Part shown: positions 1 through 8,456 of the stretch, piece after piece | Numbering within the stretch: position 1 is the stretch's first letter | Layout of the letters: each line of letters begins with the position of its first letter | NCBI RefSeq assembly: GCF_003148685.1 | Contig: NZ_QGGR01000010.1 | Span: 1-64,000, forward strand | Reading direction: 5' to 3' | DNA length: 64,000 nucleotides | Source: Actinoplanes xinjiangensis | GTDB lineage: Bacteria > Actinomycetota > Actinomycetes > Mycobacteriales > Micromonosporaceae | Made by a program: the position numbers and the translations under genes | The notes under the pieces: generated by a model | Database searches by the model: none | Seen by the model: only the letters and a program-made list of their open reading frames with translations | What the model was told of the DNA's origin: nothing

Positions 1-241
1 ATCCAGACCCGCTTGCCACTCCGCGAGCACCGCCCCACCCAACATGACCAGTCAACGAGCGACCGCTGCTCAAGTCGCAACACCGGGTTGCAGTACTAGT
101 AGCCCCCTTGGCCGTCACGTCATGGGCTGAGGGGCGTCCGGACAGAGGCGAACTCGGCTGTCGTGCTGGGCCCGCGTCACCGCTCCCTGCGGGCCGGTGA
201 CGCTCTGTCTAGAAGACATGACGGAAATTTCTGCAAATAAC

Positions 242-273
242 TTGACATGATGGTTGCGGAGTGTGAATCTAAG
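242..273 (+). promoter_or_regulatory. Candidate sigma70-type promoter
   Basis: TTGACA at 242-247 matches the -35 consensus exactly and sits in an unusually AT-rich patch. The -10 is poor: AATCTA with an 18-nt spacer, or TCTAAG with 20. If active it would transcribe towards the hairpin at 338-373, where no good gene is seen, so a small RNA is possible. Confidence 0.3.
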
Positions 274-337
274 AGCACGCAGCGTCATTGGTGATCGGGG
301 GGTCCCACGGACGCGCGCGGTACCAAACCGGGGGGAT

Positions 338-373
338 GAACGGGGCGGCGGGTTTCGACCTGTCGCCCCGTTC
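338..373 (+). other. GC-rich hairpin, possible terminator or RNA structure
   Basis: GAACGGGGCG (338-347) pairs perfectly with CGCCCCGTTC (364-373) around a 16-nt loop. There is no T-run after it, so an intrinsic terminator is only one reading. It lies about 65 bp downstream of the candidate promoter at 242-273. Confidence 0.3.
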
Positions 374-725
374 GCTATGCCTGGACGATTTCACCCCACG
401 GTGGGCGGGTCTACGCCCGAGACAGGCCGTGCCGTCCGGACAATCGGCGCGGCACGCTCGCTGATCTCAGATATATCCCTTCATCCCCGGCGGGCATCAG
501 CTGCATCCGTGGAGGTCGCCGGGTGCAGCTGAGGGAACCGAATGGGCGGCGACATCCAGTGAGATCCTCCGGTGGGCCGAGGCGGCTCCCGCGGGGTCAT
601 GCCGGGCCAGGGCTGCCGACCGTGTGGTGAGCCTGTCGACCGTGTCGGGCGGGGTGTCGACCGTTATGCCCGGCTCATTAAAAGCTGGGCGTGTGTGCCG
701 GGCCCTTGGGGCTGGCGATGTGAGA

Positions 726-748
726 GCGCACGATCGGCGATCGTGCGC
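726..748. repeat. Perfect 10-bp inverted repeat
   Basis: GCGCACGATC and GATCGTGCGC are separated by only GGC. It could be a hairpin or a dimeric operator. No gene is adjacent, so its role is unknown. Confidence 0.4.
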
Positions 749-864
749 TTCGGCCATCGTCATCACGCTGATCAGGTCACACACTCGACATTGCGTGAGC
801 GCTCATCGTCGGTATCGCGATGGCAGGCGACCACGAACGGGCATTGTGTGCCCCCGTCGTCGTG

Positions 865-1003
865 GCAAGCGCCCGTCGGCCCGTTGGTCGTGGCCGACGC
901 TCGCTGTGACCTCTCGCCGGGGCAGGCGCCCGTCGGCCCCGTGGGTCGTGGCAGACGCTCGGCAGGCGCCCGTCGGTCCGTTGTCGTAGCAGGCGCTCGC
1001 CGT
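865..1003. repeat. Degenerate direct repeats
   Basis: Three imperfect copies begin at about 865, 922 and 962. They share the core GGCGCCCGTCGG (with small changes) followed by a GTCGTGGC-AGACGCTCG-like segment. Spacing is unequal, about 57 and 40 bp. No coding role is apparent. Confidence 0.5.
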
Positions 1004-1110
1004 GACGGCCGTCCGGCCACGCTCGGCCCAGGTGAGCAGGGCCCGCGCCGGTCCGCCCGCCACCGCCCCCGTCGGGGACCGCCTGGTGGCGGTTGCGGGC
1101 ACCGGTCATC

Positions 1111-1296
1111 GGCGAGGCGGGCGGGCGGGGCGATGCGAGGCGATGCGAGGGGCGGGGCGATGCGAGGGGCGGGGCGATGCGGGGCGGGGCGATGCGGGGC
1201 GGGGCGATGCGAGGGGCGGGGAGATGCGGGGCGGGCGAGGCGGGCCGAGGCGGGGCGAGGCGAGGCGGGGCGAGGCGGGGCGAGGCGGGGCGATGG
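1111..1296 (+). repeat. G-rich short tandem array upstream of ahcY
   Basis: The plus strand is an almost uninterrupted series of GGGGCGGGGCGATGC-type units, changing at about 1228 to 10-bp CGAGGCGGGG units. Runs of four G recur every few bases, so G-quadruplex formation is possible. The array ends about 230 bp before ahcY. Simple-sequence slippage probably generated it, and its length is likely to vary between strains. Confidence 0.6.
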
Positions 1297-1526
1297 GAAG
1301 CGGCAACTCGATGCGACGGGGGACGGGCTAGGCGGGGCGGGCTGAAGGCGCCCGGGTGACGGATTGCGGTGTGACGGTGAGTGGGGCAGCCCCGGTGAGC
1401 TTCGCCACGGGACAGACACGTGACGGCCTGGCTTGATGGGCCTGCCTGGGTCGTACCAAATCGGGGTTTTCTGGGTGAAGCTCGTCTTAGAGTGAACCGC
1501 TGCTTCGGCCATCCACGGGGGTTCGC

Positions 1527-2972
1527 ATGACTGGCACCGACGGTGATTTCAAGGTCGCAGACCTGTCGCTGGCCGCGTTCGGCCGTAAGGAGATCGAACT
1601 CGCCGAGCACGAGATGCCGGGCCTGATGGCGTTGCGGGAGGAGTTCGGGCCGTCGCAACCGCTGCGCGGGGCGCGGATCACCGGCTCGCTGCACATGACG
1701 ATCCAGACCGCGGTGCTGATCGAGACGCTGACCGCGCTGGGTGCGCAGGTGCGCTGGGCGTCCTGCAACATCTTCTCGACGCAGGATCATGCCGCCGCGG
1801 CGATCGTGGTGGGGCGCGACGGCACGCCGGAGAAGCCGGACGGGGTGCCGGTCTACGCGTGGAAGGGCGAGACGCTCGACGAGTACTGGTGGTGCACCGA
1901 GAAGGTGCTGCTCTGGCCGGACGGCGAGGCGCCGAACATGATCCTCGACGACGGTGGGGACGCGACGCTGCTGGTGCACAAGGGCGCCGACTTCGAGCGG
2001 GCCGGCGTCGTGCCGTCGCCGGAGACCGCCGAGTCCGAGGAGTACGCGGTGGTCCTGAAGCTGCTCGGGCGCAGCCTGACCGAGGACGGCAGGCGGTGGA
2101 CCCGCATCGCGGCCGGGATCAAGGGGGTCACCGAGGAGACCACCACCGGTGTGCACCGGCTCTACGAGATGCAGCAGGCCGGGACGCTGCTGTTCCCGGC
2201 GATCAACGTGAACGACTCGGTGACGAAATCGAAGTTCGACAACAAGTACGGCTGCCGGCACTCACTGATCGACGGCCTCAACCGGGCCACCGACGTGCTG
2301 ATCGGCGGCAAGGTGGCGGTCGTCTTCGGGTACGGCGACGTCGGCAAGGGTTGTGCGGAGTCGCTGCGCGGCCAGGGAGCCCGGGTGATCGTGACCGAGG
2401 TGGACCCGATCTGCGCGTTGCAGGCCGCGATGGACGGCTATCAGGTGTCCACGATCGACGAGGTCGTGACGTATGCGGACATCTTCGTCACGGCGACGGG
2501 GTGCTTCGACGTGATCACGCACGAGCACATGGCGCGGATGAAGCACCTGGCCATCGTCGGGAACATCGGGCACTTCGACAACGAGATCGACATGGCGGGG
2601 CTGCAGCGGCGCCCGGACGTTCAGAAGATCACCATCAAGCCTCAGGTGGACGAGTGGAGGTTCGCCGACGGGCACTCGATCATCGTGCTCTCCGAGGGCC
2701 GCCTGCTGAACCTCGGCAACGCCACCGGGCACCCCTCGTTCGTGATGAGTAACAGTTTCTCGAACCAGACGATCGCGCAGATCGAGTTGTTCACCAAGAC
2801 CGGGGAGTACCCCGTGGGGGTGTATGTGCTGCCGAAGAAACTCGACGAGAAGGTGGCCCGCCTGCACCTCGCCGCGCTGGGTGTGCGCCTGACCGAACTG
2901 ACCAAGGAGCAGGCCGCATACCTCGGGATCGCGGTCGAGGGGCCGTACAAGCCGGAGCACTACCGCTACTGA
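1527..2972 (+). CDS. ahcY: Adenosylhomocysteinase
   Basis: Cytosolic S-adenosyl-L-homocysteine hydrolase of 481 residues. It reversibly splits SAH into adenosine and homocysteine and so removes the product inhibitor of SAM-dependent methyltransferases. The sequence shows the family landmarks: an N-terminal substrate domain (GSLHMTIQTAVLIETL), the SVTKSKFDNKYGCRHSL region with its active-site lysine, the NAD-binding VFGYGDVGKGCAESLRGQGA motif, and the C-terminal PEHYRY tail that reaches the partner subunit's cofactor. The start is the ATG after CACGGGGGTTCGC; it gives the usual length with the short N-terminal extension of actinobacterial enzymes. In mycobacteria sahH precedes tmk-mtrA; here tmk is absent and an XRE/DUF397 pair sits in its place. 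Confidence 0.97.
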   Translation: MTGTDGDFKVADLSLAAFGRKEIELAEHEMPGLMALREEFGPSQPLRGARITGSLHMTIQTAVLIETLTALGAQVRWASCNIFSTQDHAAAAIVVGRDGTPEKPDGVPVYAWKGETLDEYWWCTEKVLLWPDGEAPNMILDDGGDATLLVHKGADFERAGVVPSPETAESEEYAVVLKLLGRSLTEDGRRWTRIAAGIKGVTEETTTGVHRLYEMQQAGTLLFPAINVNDSVTKSKFDNKYGCRHSLIDGLNRATDVLIGGKVAVVFGYGDVGKGCAESLRGQGARVIVTEVDPICALQAAMDGYQVSTIDEVVTYADIFVTATGCFDVITHEHMARMKHLAIVGNIGHFDNEIDMAGLQRRPDVQKITIKPQVDEWRFADGHSIIVLSEGRLLNLGNATGHPSFVMSNSFSNQTIAQIELFTKTGEYPVGVYVLPKKLDEKVARLHLAALGVRLTELTKEQAAYLGIAVEGPYKPEHYRY

Positions 2973-2979
2973 AGAGCGT

Positions 2980-3017
2980 TTGCAAGTTGCATCGAAGGGT
3001 CGCCGCGTCGATATGGT
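2980..3017 (+). promoter_or_regulatory. Promoter and possible operator of the XRE gene
   Basis: TTGCAT (2987-2992) and TATGGT (3012-3017) form a -35/-10 pair with a 19-nt spacer. The -10 ends 6 nt before the GTG at 3024, which fits a leaderless transcript. The -35 lies inside a perfect palindrome TGCAA-G-TTGCA (2981-2991), a plausible autoregulatory operator for the HTH product. That function is inference. Confidence 0.5.
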
Positions 3018-3023
3018 GACCAC

Positions 3024-3872
3024 GTGGCGAGGCCGACTTCGACAGCACGCCGGGAGCTGGGCAGTGAACTGCGCCGGCTCCGCGGTGAGCGCCGTGCTGT
3101 CGACGTGGCGACGGCGCTGGGATGGTCCGAGTCGAAACTGAGCCGGATCGAGACCGCGCACACCGGGATCAGCGAGCCCGACCTGGACCGTCTGCTGACC
3201 CTCTACGGGGTCGCGGTGGAGGACCGGGGACGGCTGCGGGGCCTGGCCCGGCGCGGGCGGGCACGGGCCTGGTGGACGCCGTACCGGTCGTCGGTGCCGG
3301 ATCCGTACGACGAGTATCTGGCCCTGGAGGCCGAGGCGGTCCGGATCTTCGAGTGGGAGGCCCAGGTGGTCCCGGGCCTGTTGCAGACCGACGAGTATGC
3401 CCGGGCGGTGATCGAGACCGGCGCGGACATCGACGACTCGGCGATCATCCAGCGCCGCCTCGCGCTGCGGATGGGCCGGCAGAACACGATGAACCGGGTG
3501 CCGCCGCCCACGCTGCGGATCGTCGTCGACGAGGGGGTCCTGCTGCGCCAGATCGGTGGGCCGGCCGTGCAGCGGCGCCAGTTGACCCGGCTCCATGAGG
3601 CGAGCAGCCGCCCCGGGATCGAGTTGTTGATCCTCCCTTTTGAGGCGGGCGCGCACGCCGGACTGATCGAGTCGTTCATGGTCCTGGAGTTCGCGCCCGG
3701 CACCAGGTCACCCGTGGTGCACATCGAAGGGCTGACCGGCGGCCTCTTCCGGGTGAAGCCGGAGGAGATCGACGTGTACCGCGACGCCTTCGATGACCTG
3801 CAGGAACGCGCATTGTCGCCAGAAGAGAGCCGAACGGCCATCGCCCGGTCGAGGGATCGGATCGGCCGTTGA
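3024..3872 (+). CDS. XRE-family regulator with DUF5753 domain
   Basis: 282 residues. The N-terminal third is a helix-turn-helix of the Cro/C1 class (roughly residues 10-70; ELRRLRGERRAVDVATALGW, then SESKLSRIETAHTGIS). The remainder matches the DUF5753 ligand/partner domain found in WhiJ-like actinobacterial regulators (YLALEAEAVRIFEWEAQVVP, then GLLQTDEYARAVI). Such genes usually sit next to a small DUF397 gene, as here, and the pairs are thought to be regulatory or antitoxin-like; some control development or antibiotic production in Streptomyces. The GTG start has no Shine-Dalgarno but lies 6 nt after TATGGT, so the mRNA is probably leaderless. Its own target genes are not evident. Confidence 0.9.
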   Translation: MARPTSTARRELGSELRRLRGERRAVDVATALGWSESKLSRIETAHTGISEPDLDRLLTLYGVAVEDRGRLRGLARRGRARAWWTPYRSSVPDPYDEYLALEAEAVRIFEWEAQVVPGLLQTDEYARAVIETGADIDDSAIIQRRLALRMGRQNTMNRVPPPTLRIVVDEGVLLRQIGGPAVQRRQLTRLHEASSRPGIELLILPFEAGAHAGLIESFMVLEFAPGTRSPVVHIEGLTGGLFRVKPEEIDVYRDAFDDLQERALSPEESRTAIARSRDRIGR

Positions 3873-3925
3873 CTCCTCGCCGTGGGGTCCAATGGAGAAG
3901 CATTCCACGGTAAAGGGAGACGATC

Positions 3926-4129
3926 ATGCAGGACACCACACTGACCTGGCGCAAGAGCAGCCGTAGTGGCGCTGCCGGGCACTGTGTCGAAGTCGCCGAG
4001 GCGCCCGCCACGGTGCTGGTTCGCGATTCCAAGAACGTCACCGGCCCGGTGCTCAGCTTCGGCTCCGGTGACTGGACCGGCTTCATCGCCGGTGTTCGCG
4101 CGGGAGAGTTCGACCGGCCCGGCATCTGA
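3926..4129 (+). CDS. DUF397 domain protein
   Basis: 67-residue small acidic protein covering a complete DUF397 domain: LTWRKSSRSGAAGHCVEVAE near the start, VLVRDSKN in the middle and WTGFIAGVRAGEFD at the end. These are the signature segments of the family. It starts at an ATG 6 nt after AGGGAGAC, lies 53 bp downstream of the XRE/DUF5753 gene and is followed by a strong terminator, so the two probably form a bicistronic unit. In known pairs the DUF397 protein modulates the XRE regulator, and toxin-like behaviour has been proposed. No biochemical activity can be read from the sequence. Confidence 0.9.
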   Translation: MQDTTLTWRKSSRSGAAGHCVEVAEAPATVLVRDSKNVTGPVLSFGSGDWTGFIAGVRAGEFDRPGI

Positions 4130-4146
4130 TCGCTGATCGCGTGCCA

Positions 4147-4178
4147 CGGGCGGTCCCGGACCGGGACCGCCCGTTTTT
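4147..4178 (+). terminator. Rho-independent terminator after the DUF397 gene
   Basis: CGGGCGGTCCCGG pairs with CCGGGACCGCCCG with almost no loop and is followed by TTTTT. It separates the XRE/DUF397 unit from mtrA. Confidence 0.85.
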
Positions 4179-4250
4179 CTATCGCTGAAGGTAGGCTCCC
4201 GGGCAAGATCGGCCCCCAGGTAACGCGAAGACCGGGAGGACAGTGCAATA

Positions 4251-4949
4251 TTGGACCGCATGAGAGCCCGGGTACTGGTCGTCGATGACGACCCAGCGTT
4301 GGCCGAGATGCTCGGCATCGTTCTGCGCAGCGAAGGCTTCCTCCCGTCCTTCGTAGCGGACGGTGAACGGGCCCTGGCCGCCTTCCGGGAGAACCGCCCC
4401 GACATCGTCCTGCTCGACCTGATGCTTCCGGGCATGAGCGGGATCGACGTGGCTCGCGCGATCCGCGCCGAGTCGGGTGTCCCGATAGTCATGCTGACGG
4501 CCAAGAGTGACACCGTGGACGTCGTGCTGGGCCTGGAGTCCGGCGCCGACGACTACGTGGTCAAGCCGTTCAAGCCCAAGGAGCTGGTGGCCCGGATGCG
4601 GGCCCGGTTGCGCCGGGGCGAGGACGCCGCGCCGGAGATGCTGACCATAGGGCCTCCGGGGAACCAGATCACCATCGACGTGCCGGCGCACACCGTGTCC
4701 CGGGACGGCGAGGAGGTGAAGCTGACGCCGCTGGAGTTCGACCTGCTGGTCGCGCTGGCCCGCAAGCCGCGTCAGGTGTTCACCCGCGAGGTGCTGCTGG
4801 AGCAGGTCTGGGGTTACCGGCACGCCGCCGACACCCGCCTGGTCAACGTGCACGTGCAGCGACTGCGCGCCAAGATCGAGCCGGATCCGGAGCGGCCGGA
4901 GATCATCCTGACGGTCCGTGGTGTCGGCTACAAGGCGGGCACCGGCTGA
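4251..4949 (+). CDS. mtrA: MtrA response regulator
   Basis: OmpR/PhoB-type DNA-binding response regulator, 232 residues from a TTG. The receiver domain (about 7-120) carries the acidic pocket VVDDD, the phosphoacceptor Asp56 in LLDLMLPGM, Thr83 region MLTAKSDTVD and Lys in VVKPFKPKEL. A winged helix follows (about 135-230) ending VRGVGYKAG. With MtrB it links cell division, cell wall remodelling and development in actinobacteria; known MtrA targets include wall hydrolases and dnaA/oriC functions. I prefer TTG 4251 because GGGAGGA lies 10 nt upstream and the resulting MDRMRARVLVVDDD aligns with mycobacterial MDTMRQRILVVDDD; ATG 4260 is the alternative. It leads the mtrA-mtrB-lpqB cluster. Confidence 0.97.
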   Translation: MDRMRARVLVVDDDPALAEMLGIVLRSEGFLPSFVADGERALAAFRENRPDIVLLDLMLPGMSGIDVARAIRAESGVPIVMLTAKSDTVDVVLGLESGADDYVVKPFKPKELVARMRARLRRGEDAAPEMLTIGPPGNQITIDVPAHTVSRDGEEVKLTPLEFDLLVALARKPRQVFTREVLLEQVWGYRHAADTRLVNVHVQRLRAKIEPDPERPEIILTVRGVGYKAGTG

Positions 4950-4978
4950 TGCCCGCGAGCGGCTAACCTTGCCGCGAG

Positions 4979-6631
4979 ATGCGTGCTCCTGCCTGGCTCC
5001 CCATGCCCGTGCGCCGTGCCCTGCGAGTGGTGCGGCGCTACTGGCGCGTGATGGTGCGATATGCGACGCGATACACGGCGCCGGCCCGGCGGGCCTGGCG
5101 CCGGTCGCTCCAGCTGCGGGTGGTGGCGATCACCCTGGTCGCCTCCAGCCTGCTGGTCGGCACGTTCGGTGGCTACATCGCCGACCGCAGCGCCGAGATC
5201 CTCCTGAGCCGGGCCGAGGACGAGGCGTTGTCGGCGCTGAACACCAAGGTGAAGTTCGCGCGCGCCCAGCTCACCCTCTATCCCCAGGCGCGTGACCCGG
5301 AGCTGCCGAGCGCGCTCACCGACCTGGTCAACCAGCTCTTCGAGGGTGAGTCCACGGCCCGTGGCAACGCGGTGATCTCGATCCGGGCCGAGGGCTGGCC
5401 GGATCTCAAGGCCGTCGTCGTGCCCGAGGAGGTCGACACCCGGGACCTGATCACCCCAGGGATGATCAAGGCGGTCTCCGGCGAGGGCGGCGGGGTCAGC
5501 AAACAGATCCGGACCGCCGAGATAGGCGGCGAGACGATCAAATATCTGGTGTACGGGTCACCGGTCACCACCCGCTTCGGCCAGGTCGAGCTCTACTACA
5601 TGGTTCCGCTGACCAGCGAGGACCAGGACGCGAACCTGATGGGCACCACGGTGCTCGCCACCGGCCTGGCCCTGGTCATCCTGCTCGGCGTGGTGGCGGC
5701 CCTGGTCACCCGCCTGGTGGTGACCCCGGTGCGGGTCGCCGCCCGGACCGCCCAGCGGCTCTCGGCCGGCCTGCTCGACCAGCGGATGAAGGTCGACGGC
5801 GAGGACGATCTGGCCCTGCTCGCGGCCGCGTTCAACCAGATGGCGGCGAACCTCCAGCGGCAGATCGTCCGGCTCGAGGAGATGTCCCGCCTGCAACGCC
5901 GGTTCACCTCGGACGTGTCGCACGAGCTGCGGACACCCCTGACGACCGTACGGATGGCCGCCGACCTGATCTTCTCCGAGCGGGAGGAGTTCGACCCGGC
6001 GGTGGCGCGCAGCGCCGAGCTGCTCCAGGCCGAACTGGACCGCTTCGAGGAGCTGCTCACCGACCTGCTGGAGATCAGCCGGTTCGACGCCGGTTTCGCC
6101 GCGCTGGACGCGGAGCACACCGACCTGGTCCCGATCGTCGAGCGGGTGGCCGAGCGGCTCACCGGGCTGGCCGAGCGGGCCGGTGTGGAGTTGCAGCTGC
6201 GCCTGCCGGACGCCGCGGTGATCGCCGAGGTCGATCCGCGGCGGGTGGAGCGGGTGCTGCGTAACCTGGTGGGCAACGCCGTCGAGCACGCCGAGGCGAA
6301 ACCGGTGCAGATCACCATGGCGACCGACGACGCGGCGGTGGCGATCACCGTGCGCGACCACGGCATCGGCCTGAAGCCGGGCGAGGAACGCCTGGTCTTC
6401 AACCGGTTCTGGCGGGCCGATCCGTCCCGGGCCCGGCAGACCGGCGGCACCGGCCTCGGGCTGTCCATCAGCGTCGAGGACGCACGGCTGCACGGCGGCT
6501 GGCTGGAGGCCTGGGGTTCGCCCGGCGAGGGCGCCCAGTTCCGGCTCACGCTGCCGGTGCGGGCCGGCGACCGGCTGGTGGCCGCGCCGCTGCCGTTGAT
6601 TCCCCGGGACCGTACCGCGGAGGTGAGCTGA
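4979..6631 (+). CDS. mtrB: MtrB sensor histidine kinase
   Basis: 550-residue membrane kinase for MtrA. It has a basic N-terminus, TM1 at about 47-67, an extracytoplasmic sensor region of some 155 residues, TM2 at about 224-245, a HAMP linker (VTPVRVAARTAQRLSAGLLD) and a HisKA domain with the phosphorylated His315 in SDVSHELRTPLTTVR. The HATPase domain shows the N box (NLVGNAVEHA), G1 (RDHGIGL) and G2 (GGTGLGLSI). It follows mtrA by 29 bp. A TAACCT hexamer ends 9 nt before the ATG, so an internal leaderless promoter is possible. In the family, LpqB modulates this kinase and it localises to the septum. Confidence 0.96.
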   Translation: MRAPAWLPMPVRRALRVVRRYWRVMVRYATRYTAPARRAWRRSLQLRVVAITLVASSLLVGTFGGYIADRSAEILLSRAEDEALSALNTKVKFARAQLTLYPQARDPELPSALTDLVNQLFEGESTARGNAVISIRAEGWPDLKAVVVPEEVDTRDLITPGMIKAVSGEGGGVSKQIRTAEIGGETIKYLVYGSPVTTRFGQVELYYMVPLTSEDQDANLMGTTVLATGLALVILLGVVAALVTRLVVTPVRVAARTAQRLSAGLLDQRMKVDGEDDLALLAAAFNQMAANLQRQIVRLEEMSRLQRRFTSDVSHELRTPLTTVRMAADLIFSEREEFDPAVARSAELLQAELDRFEELLTDLLEISRFDAGFAALDAEHTDLVPIVERVAERLTGLAERAGVELQLRLPDAAVIAEVDPRRVERVLRNLVGNAVEHAEAKPVQITMATDDAAVAITVRDHGIGLKPGEERLVFNRFWRADPSRARQTGGTGLGLSISVEDARLHGGWLEAWGSPGEGAQFRLTLPVRAGDRLVAAPLPLIPRDRTAEVS

Positions 6632-6632
6632 G

Positions 6633-8444
6633 ATGGTTCGTCGTGTGCTGGCCGGCGCGGCCGTCGCCGCGCTGCTGCTCGCCGGGTGCGGCATCCCCGA
6701 CGACTCGGACGTGACCGTGGTCGGGCCCGGCCCGTCCACCGGCACCTCCTCCGGGGAGGGCGGTCTGCGGACCCGGATCACCCGGGACTCGACGAGCGAC
6801 CGCCTCCAGTTCGTCGCCAACTATCTGCGTGCGGCCGCGGGGGAGTACGACGGGGCCCTGGACCGGGTCAAGCAGTTCATGGCGACCAGCACCCGGGACG
6901 GTTTCAACCCGCCGGCCGCACCCCGCGTGATCCGCCTGACCGACAAGCCGCTGGTCAACTCGACCGAGGACCGGGTGGAGATCTCCTATCAGCTCCTCGG
7001 CACCCTCGGTAAGAACGGGATGCTGGAGCCGTCGCCCGAGCTGGTCGAGGACAAGTACGAGCTGGTCCTCGGCGAGGTCGCCGGCGAAGGGCTCTACGTG
7101 GTGCAGGCGCCACCGTTCCTGCTGCTCAGCGACACCGCCGTGACGGAGTACTACGACGAGCGCACGATCTACTTCTGGAACACCGACCGGACCGGCCTGG
7201 TCCCCGACGTGCGCTATCTGCTGCGTGAGGTGCCCATCGAGCAGGAGCCGACGATCATCCTGAACTGGCTGATCGGCGGGCCCGCCCCGTGGATCCAGGA
7301 CGCGGTGGAGCCCCTGCCGGACGGCACCAAACTGGAGAACAAGGTGCCGGCCATCGACGAGGACCGGCTGCAGATCAAGCTGAGCGCGCAGGCGGTGCCG
7401 ACCGAGGGCGCGGTCGAGGCCATGGAACGCCTGCGCATGCAGTTGCAGTGGTCGCTGCGCCGGCTGCTACCGGATTATCTGGACCTGACGGTCGGCCACC
7501 AGCAGCCGCGGAGTTACTCCGGTCAGGACTTCATCTCCAGCAACCCGGCGTATCGGCTGGTGCCCGACCCGGAGCGGTATGTGATCTACGACCGTACCGT
7601 CCGGCGCCTGGTCGAGGCGGCCCGTCCCACCTCCGACGCGGTGCCGGGCCTCGCGCCGGAGGACAACAAGGACGTCTCGCGGGCCGCTCTGAGCACCTCC
7701 GCGACCCACCTGTTCGCGGCCCTGGTGACCGGCTCGGGGAAGAACGAGCGGCTCCGGGTGGGCAGCGCGGGCCTCGGCGGCCGGGCCGGGCTCAAGGAGA
7801 TCCCCGGCCTCACCGCCGGCCTGGGCACGCCGGTCTGGGCGATCACCCCGGACAACGACGTCACCGGCGCGGTCGGTCTGATCGTGTCGGGCGGCCGGCT
7901 CTGGCGTTTCCGGGCGCAGGGCGGCCCGGTGCAGGAGGTCTCCGCGCCCGGGACGTCCGGGCAGATCACCGCGATCACGGTCGCGCCGGACGGGCACCGG
8001 GTGGCACTGGTGGTCGGCGGACGGCTCTACCGGGCGGTCCTCAACCTCAGCGGCGACGGGCTGGCCCTCACCGGCCTCCAGCAGGTCTTCTCACCACTCA
8101 CGTCGGTCACCGCAGTGGACTTCAGCGGTGAGGGCTGGCTGGCCGTGGCCGGAGTGAGCCGCGGCGGCCGGACCTCGATGATCTACACGTCGATCGACGG
8201 TGTGCTTCAGGACCCGGTGCTCCAGGACATGGGCAACGACGTGGTCACCTACCTCACCTCCTATCCGGCGAACCCGTTGGTCAAGCCCAACAGCGACGGC
8301 TCGGTTCTCTTCTCCACCTCGAACGGGAGGAACGCGTTCGAGGCCCTGTCGTCGCCGGTGCAGATCGCGGCGAAGGACCTGGCCGGCCCGACCGGAGAGC
8401 CGCGGCCCGAGGTGGTTCCCGAAGCGCCGTTCTTCCTCAACTGA
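6633..8444 (+). CDS. lpqB: LpqB lipoprotein, MtrAB accessory factor
   Basis: 603-residue exported lipoprotein. The signal peptide MVRRVLAGAAVAALLLAGC ends in the lipobox LLAGC, making Cys19 the lipidated residue. A GerMN-type domain follows (about 150-260, around YYDERTIYFWNTDRTGLV and LNWLIGGPAPW), then a C-terminal beta-propeller-like LpqB domain (about 320-600). In other actinobacteria LpqB interacts with the MtrB sensor region and affects multicellular development and wall homeostasis. The ATG lies 1 nt after the mtrB stop, so translation is coupled. A Gly/Ser/Thr-rich spacer follows the lipid anchor. Confidence 0.95.
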   Translation: MVRRVLAGAAVAALLLAGCGIPDDSDVTVVGPGPSTGTSSGEGGLRTRITRDSTSDRLQFVANYLRAAAGEYDGALDRVKQFMATSTRDGFNPPAAPRVIRLTDKPLVNSTEDRVEISYQLLGTLGKNGMLEPSPELVEDKYELVLGEVAGEGLYVVQAPPFLLLSDTAVTEYYDERTIYFWNTDRTGLVPDVRYLLREVPIEQEPTIILNWLIGGPAPWIQDAVEPLPDGTKLENKVPAIDEDRLQIKLSAQAVPTEGAVEAMERLRMQLQWSLRRLLPDYLDLTVGHQQPRSYSGQDFISSNPAYRLVPDPERYVIYDRTVRRLVEAARPTSDAVPGLAPEDNKDVSRAALSTSATHLFAALVTGSGKNERLRVGSAGLGGRAGLKEIPGLTAGLGTPVWAITPDNDVTGAVGLIVSGGRLWRFRAQGGPVQEVSAPGTSGQITAITVAPDGHRVALVVGGRLYRAVLNLSGDGLALTGLQQVFSPLTSVTAVDFSGEGWLAVAGVSRGGRTSMIYTSIDGVLQDPVLQDMGNDVVTYLTSYPANPLVKPNSDGSVLFSTSNGRNAFEALSSPVQIAAKDLAGPTGEPRPEVVPEAPFFLN

Positions 8445-8456
8445 CGAGCGAGTGAC

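Larger units (their letters stand above)
1..1526. other. Gene-free region upstream of ahcY
   Basis: I find no credible coding sequence in these 1.5 kb. The open frames on both strands are arginine/proline/glycine-rich readings of GC-biased DNA, overlap one another, and have neither a recognisable domain nor a good ribosome binding site. The region holds a perfect TTGACA hexamer near 242, a hairpin at 338-373, a perfect inverted repeat at 726-748, a degenerate direct-repeat family at 865-1003 and a G-rich array at 1111-1296. A possible -10 element TAGAGT for ahcY lies at about 1489-1494. I looked for the conserved core of the SAH riboswitch, which can precede ahcY, and did not see it. Confidence 0.6.

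Noticed and set aside
200..1526. SAH riboswitch or ydaO (c-di-AMP) riboswitch upstream of ahcY
   Set aside because: The conserved cores I know for these RNAs are not present. The GGGGGGATGAAC near 330 is only superficially similar to the ydaO motif and lacks its other conserved segments.
772..2261. Long minus-strand open frames, proline/arginine-rich, up to 494 codons
   Set aside because: They run antisense through ahcY and the G-rich array; composition is that of shadow frames, with no domain or ribosome binding site.
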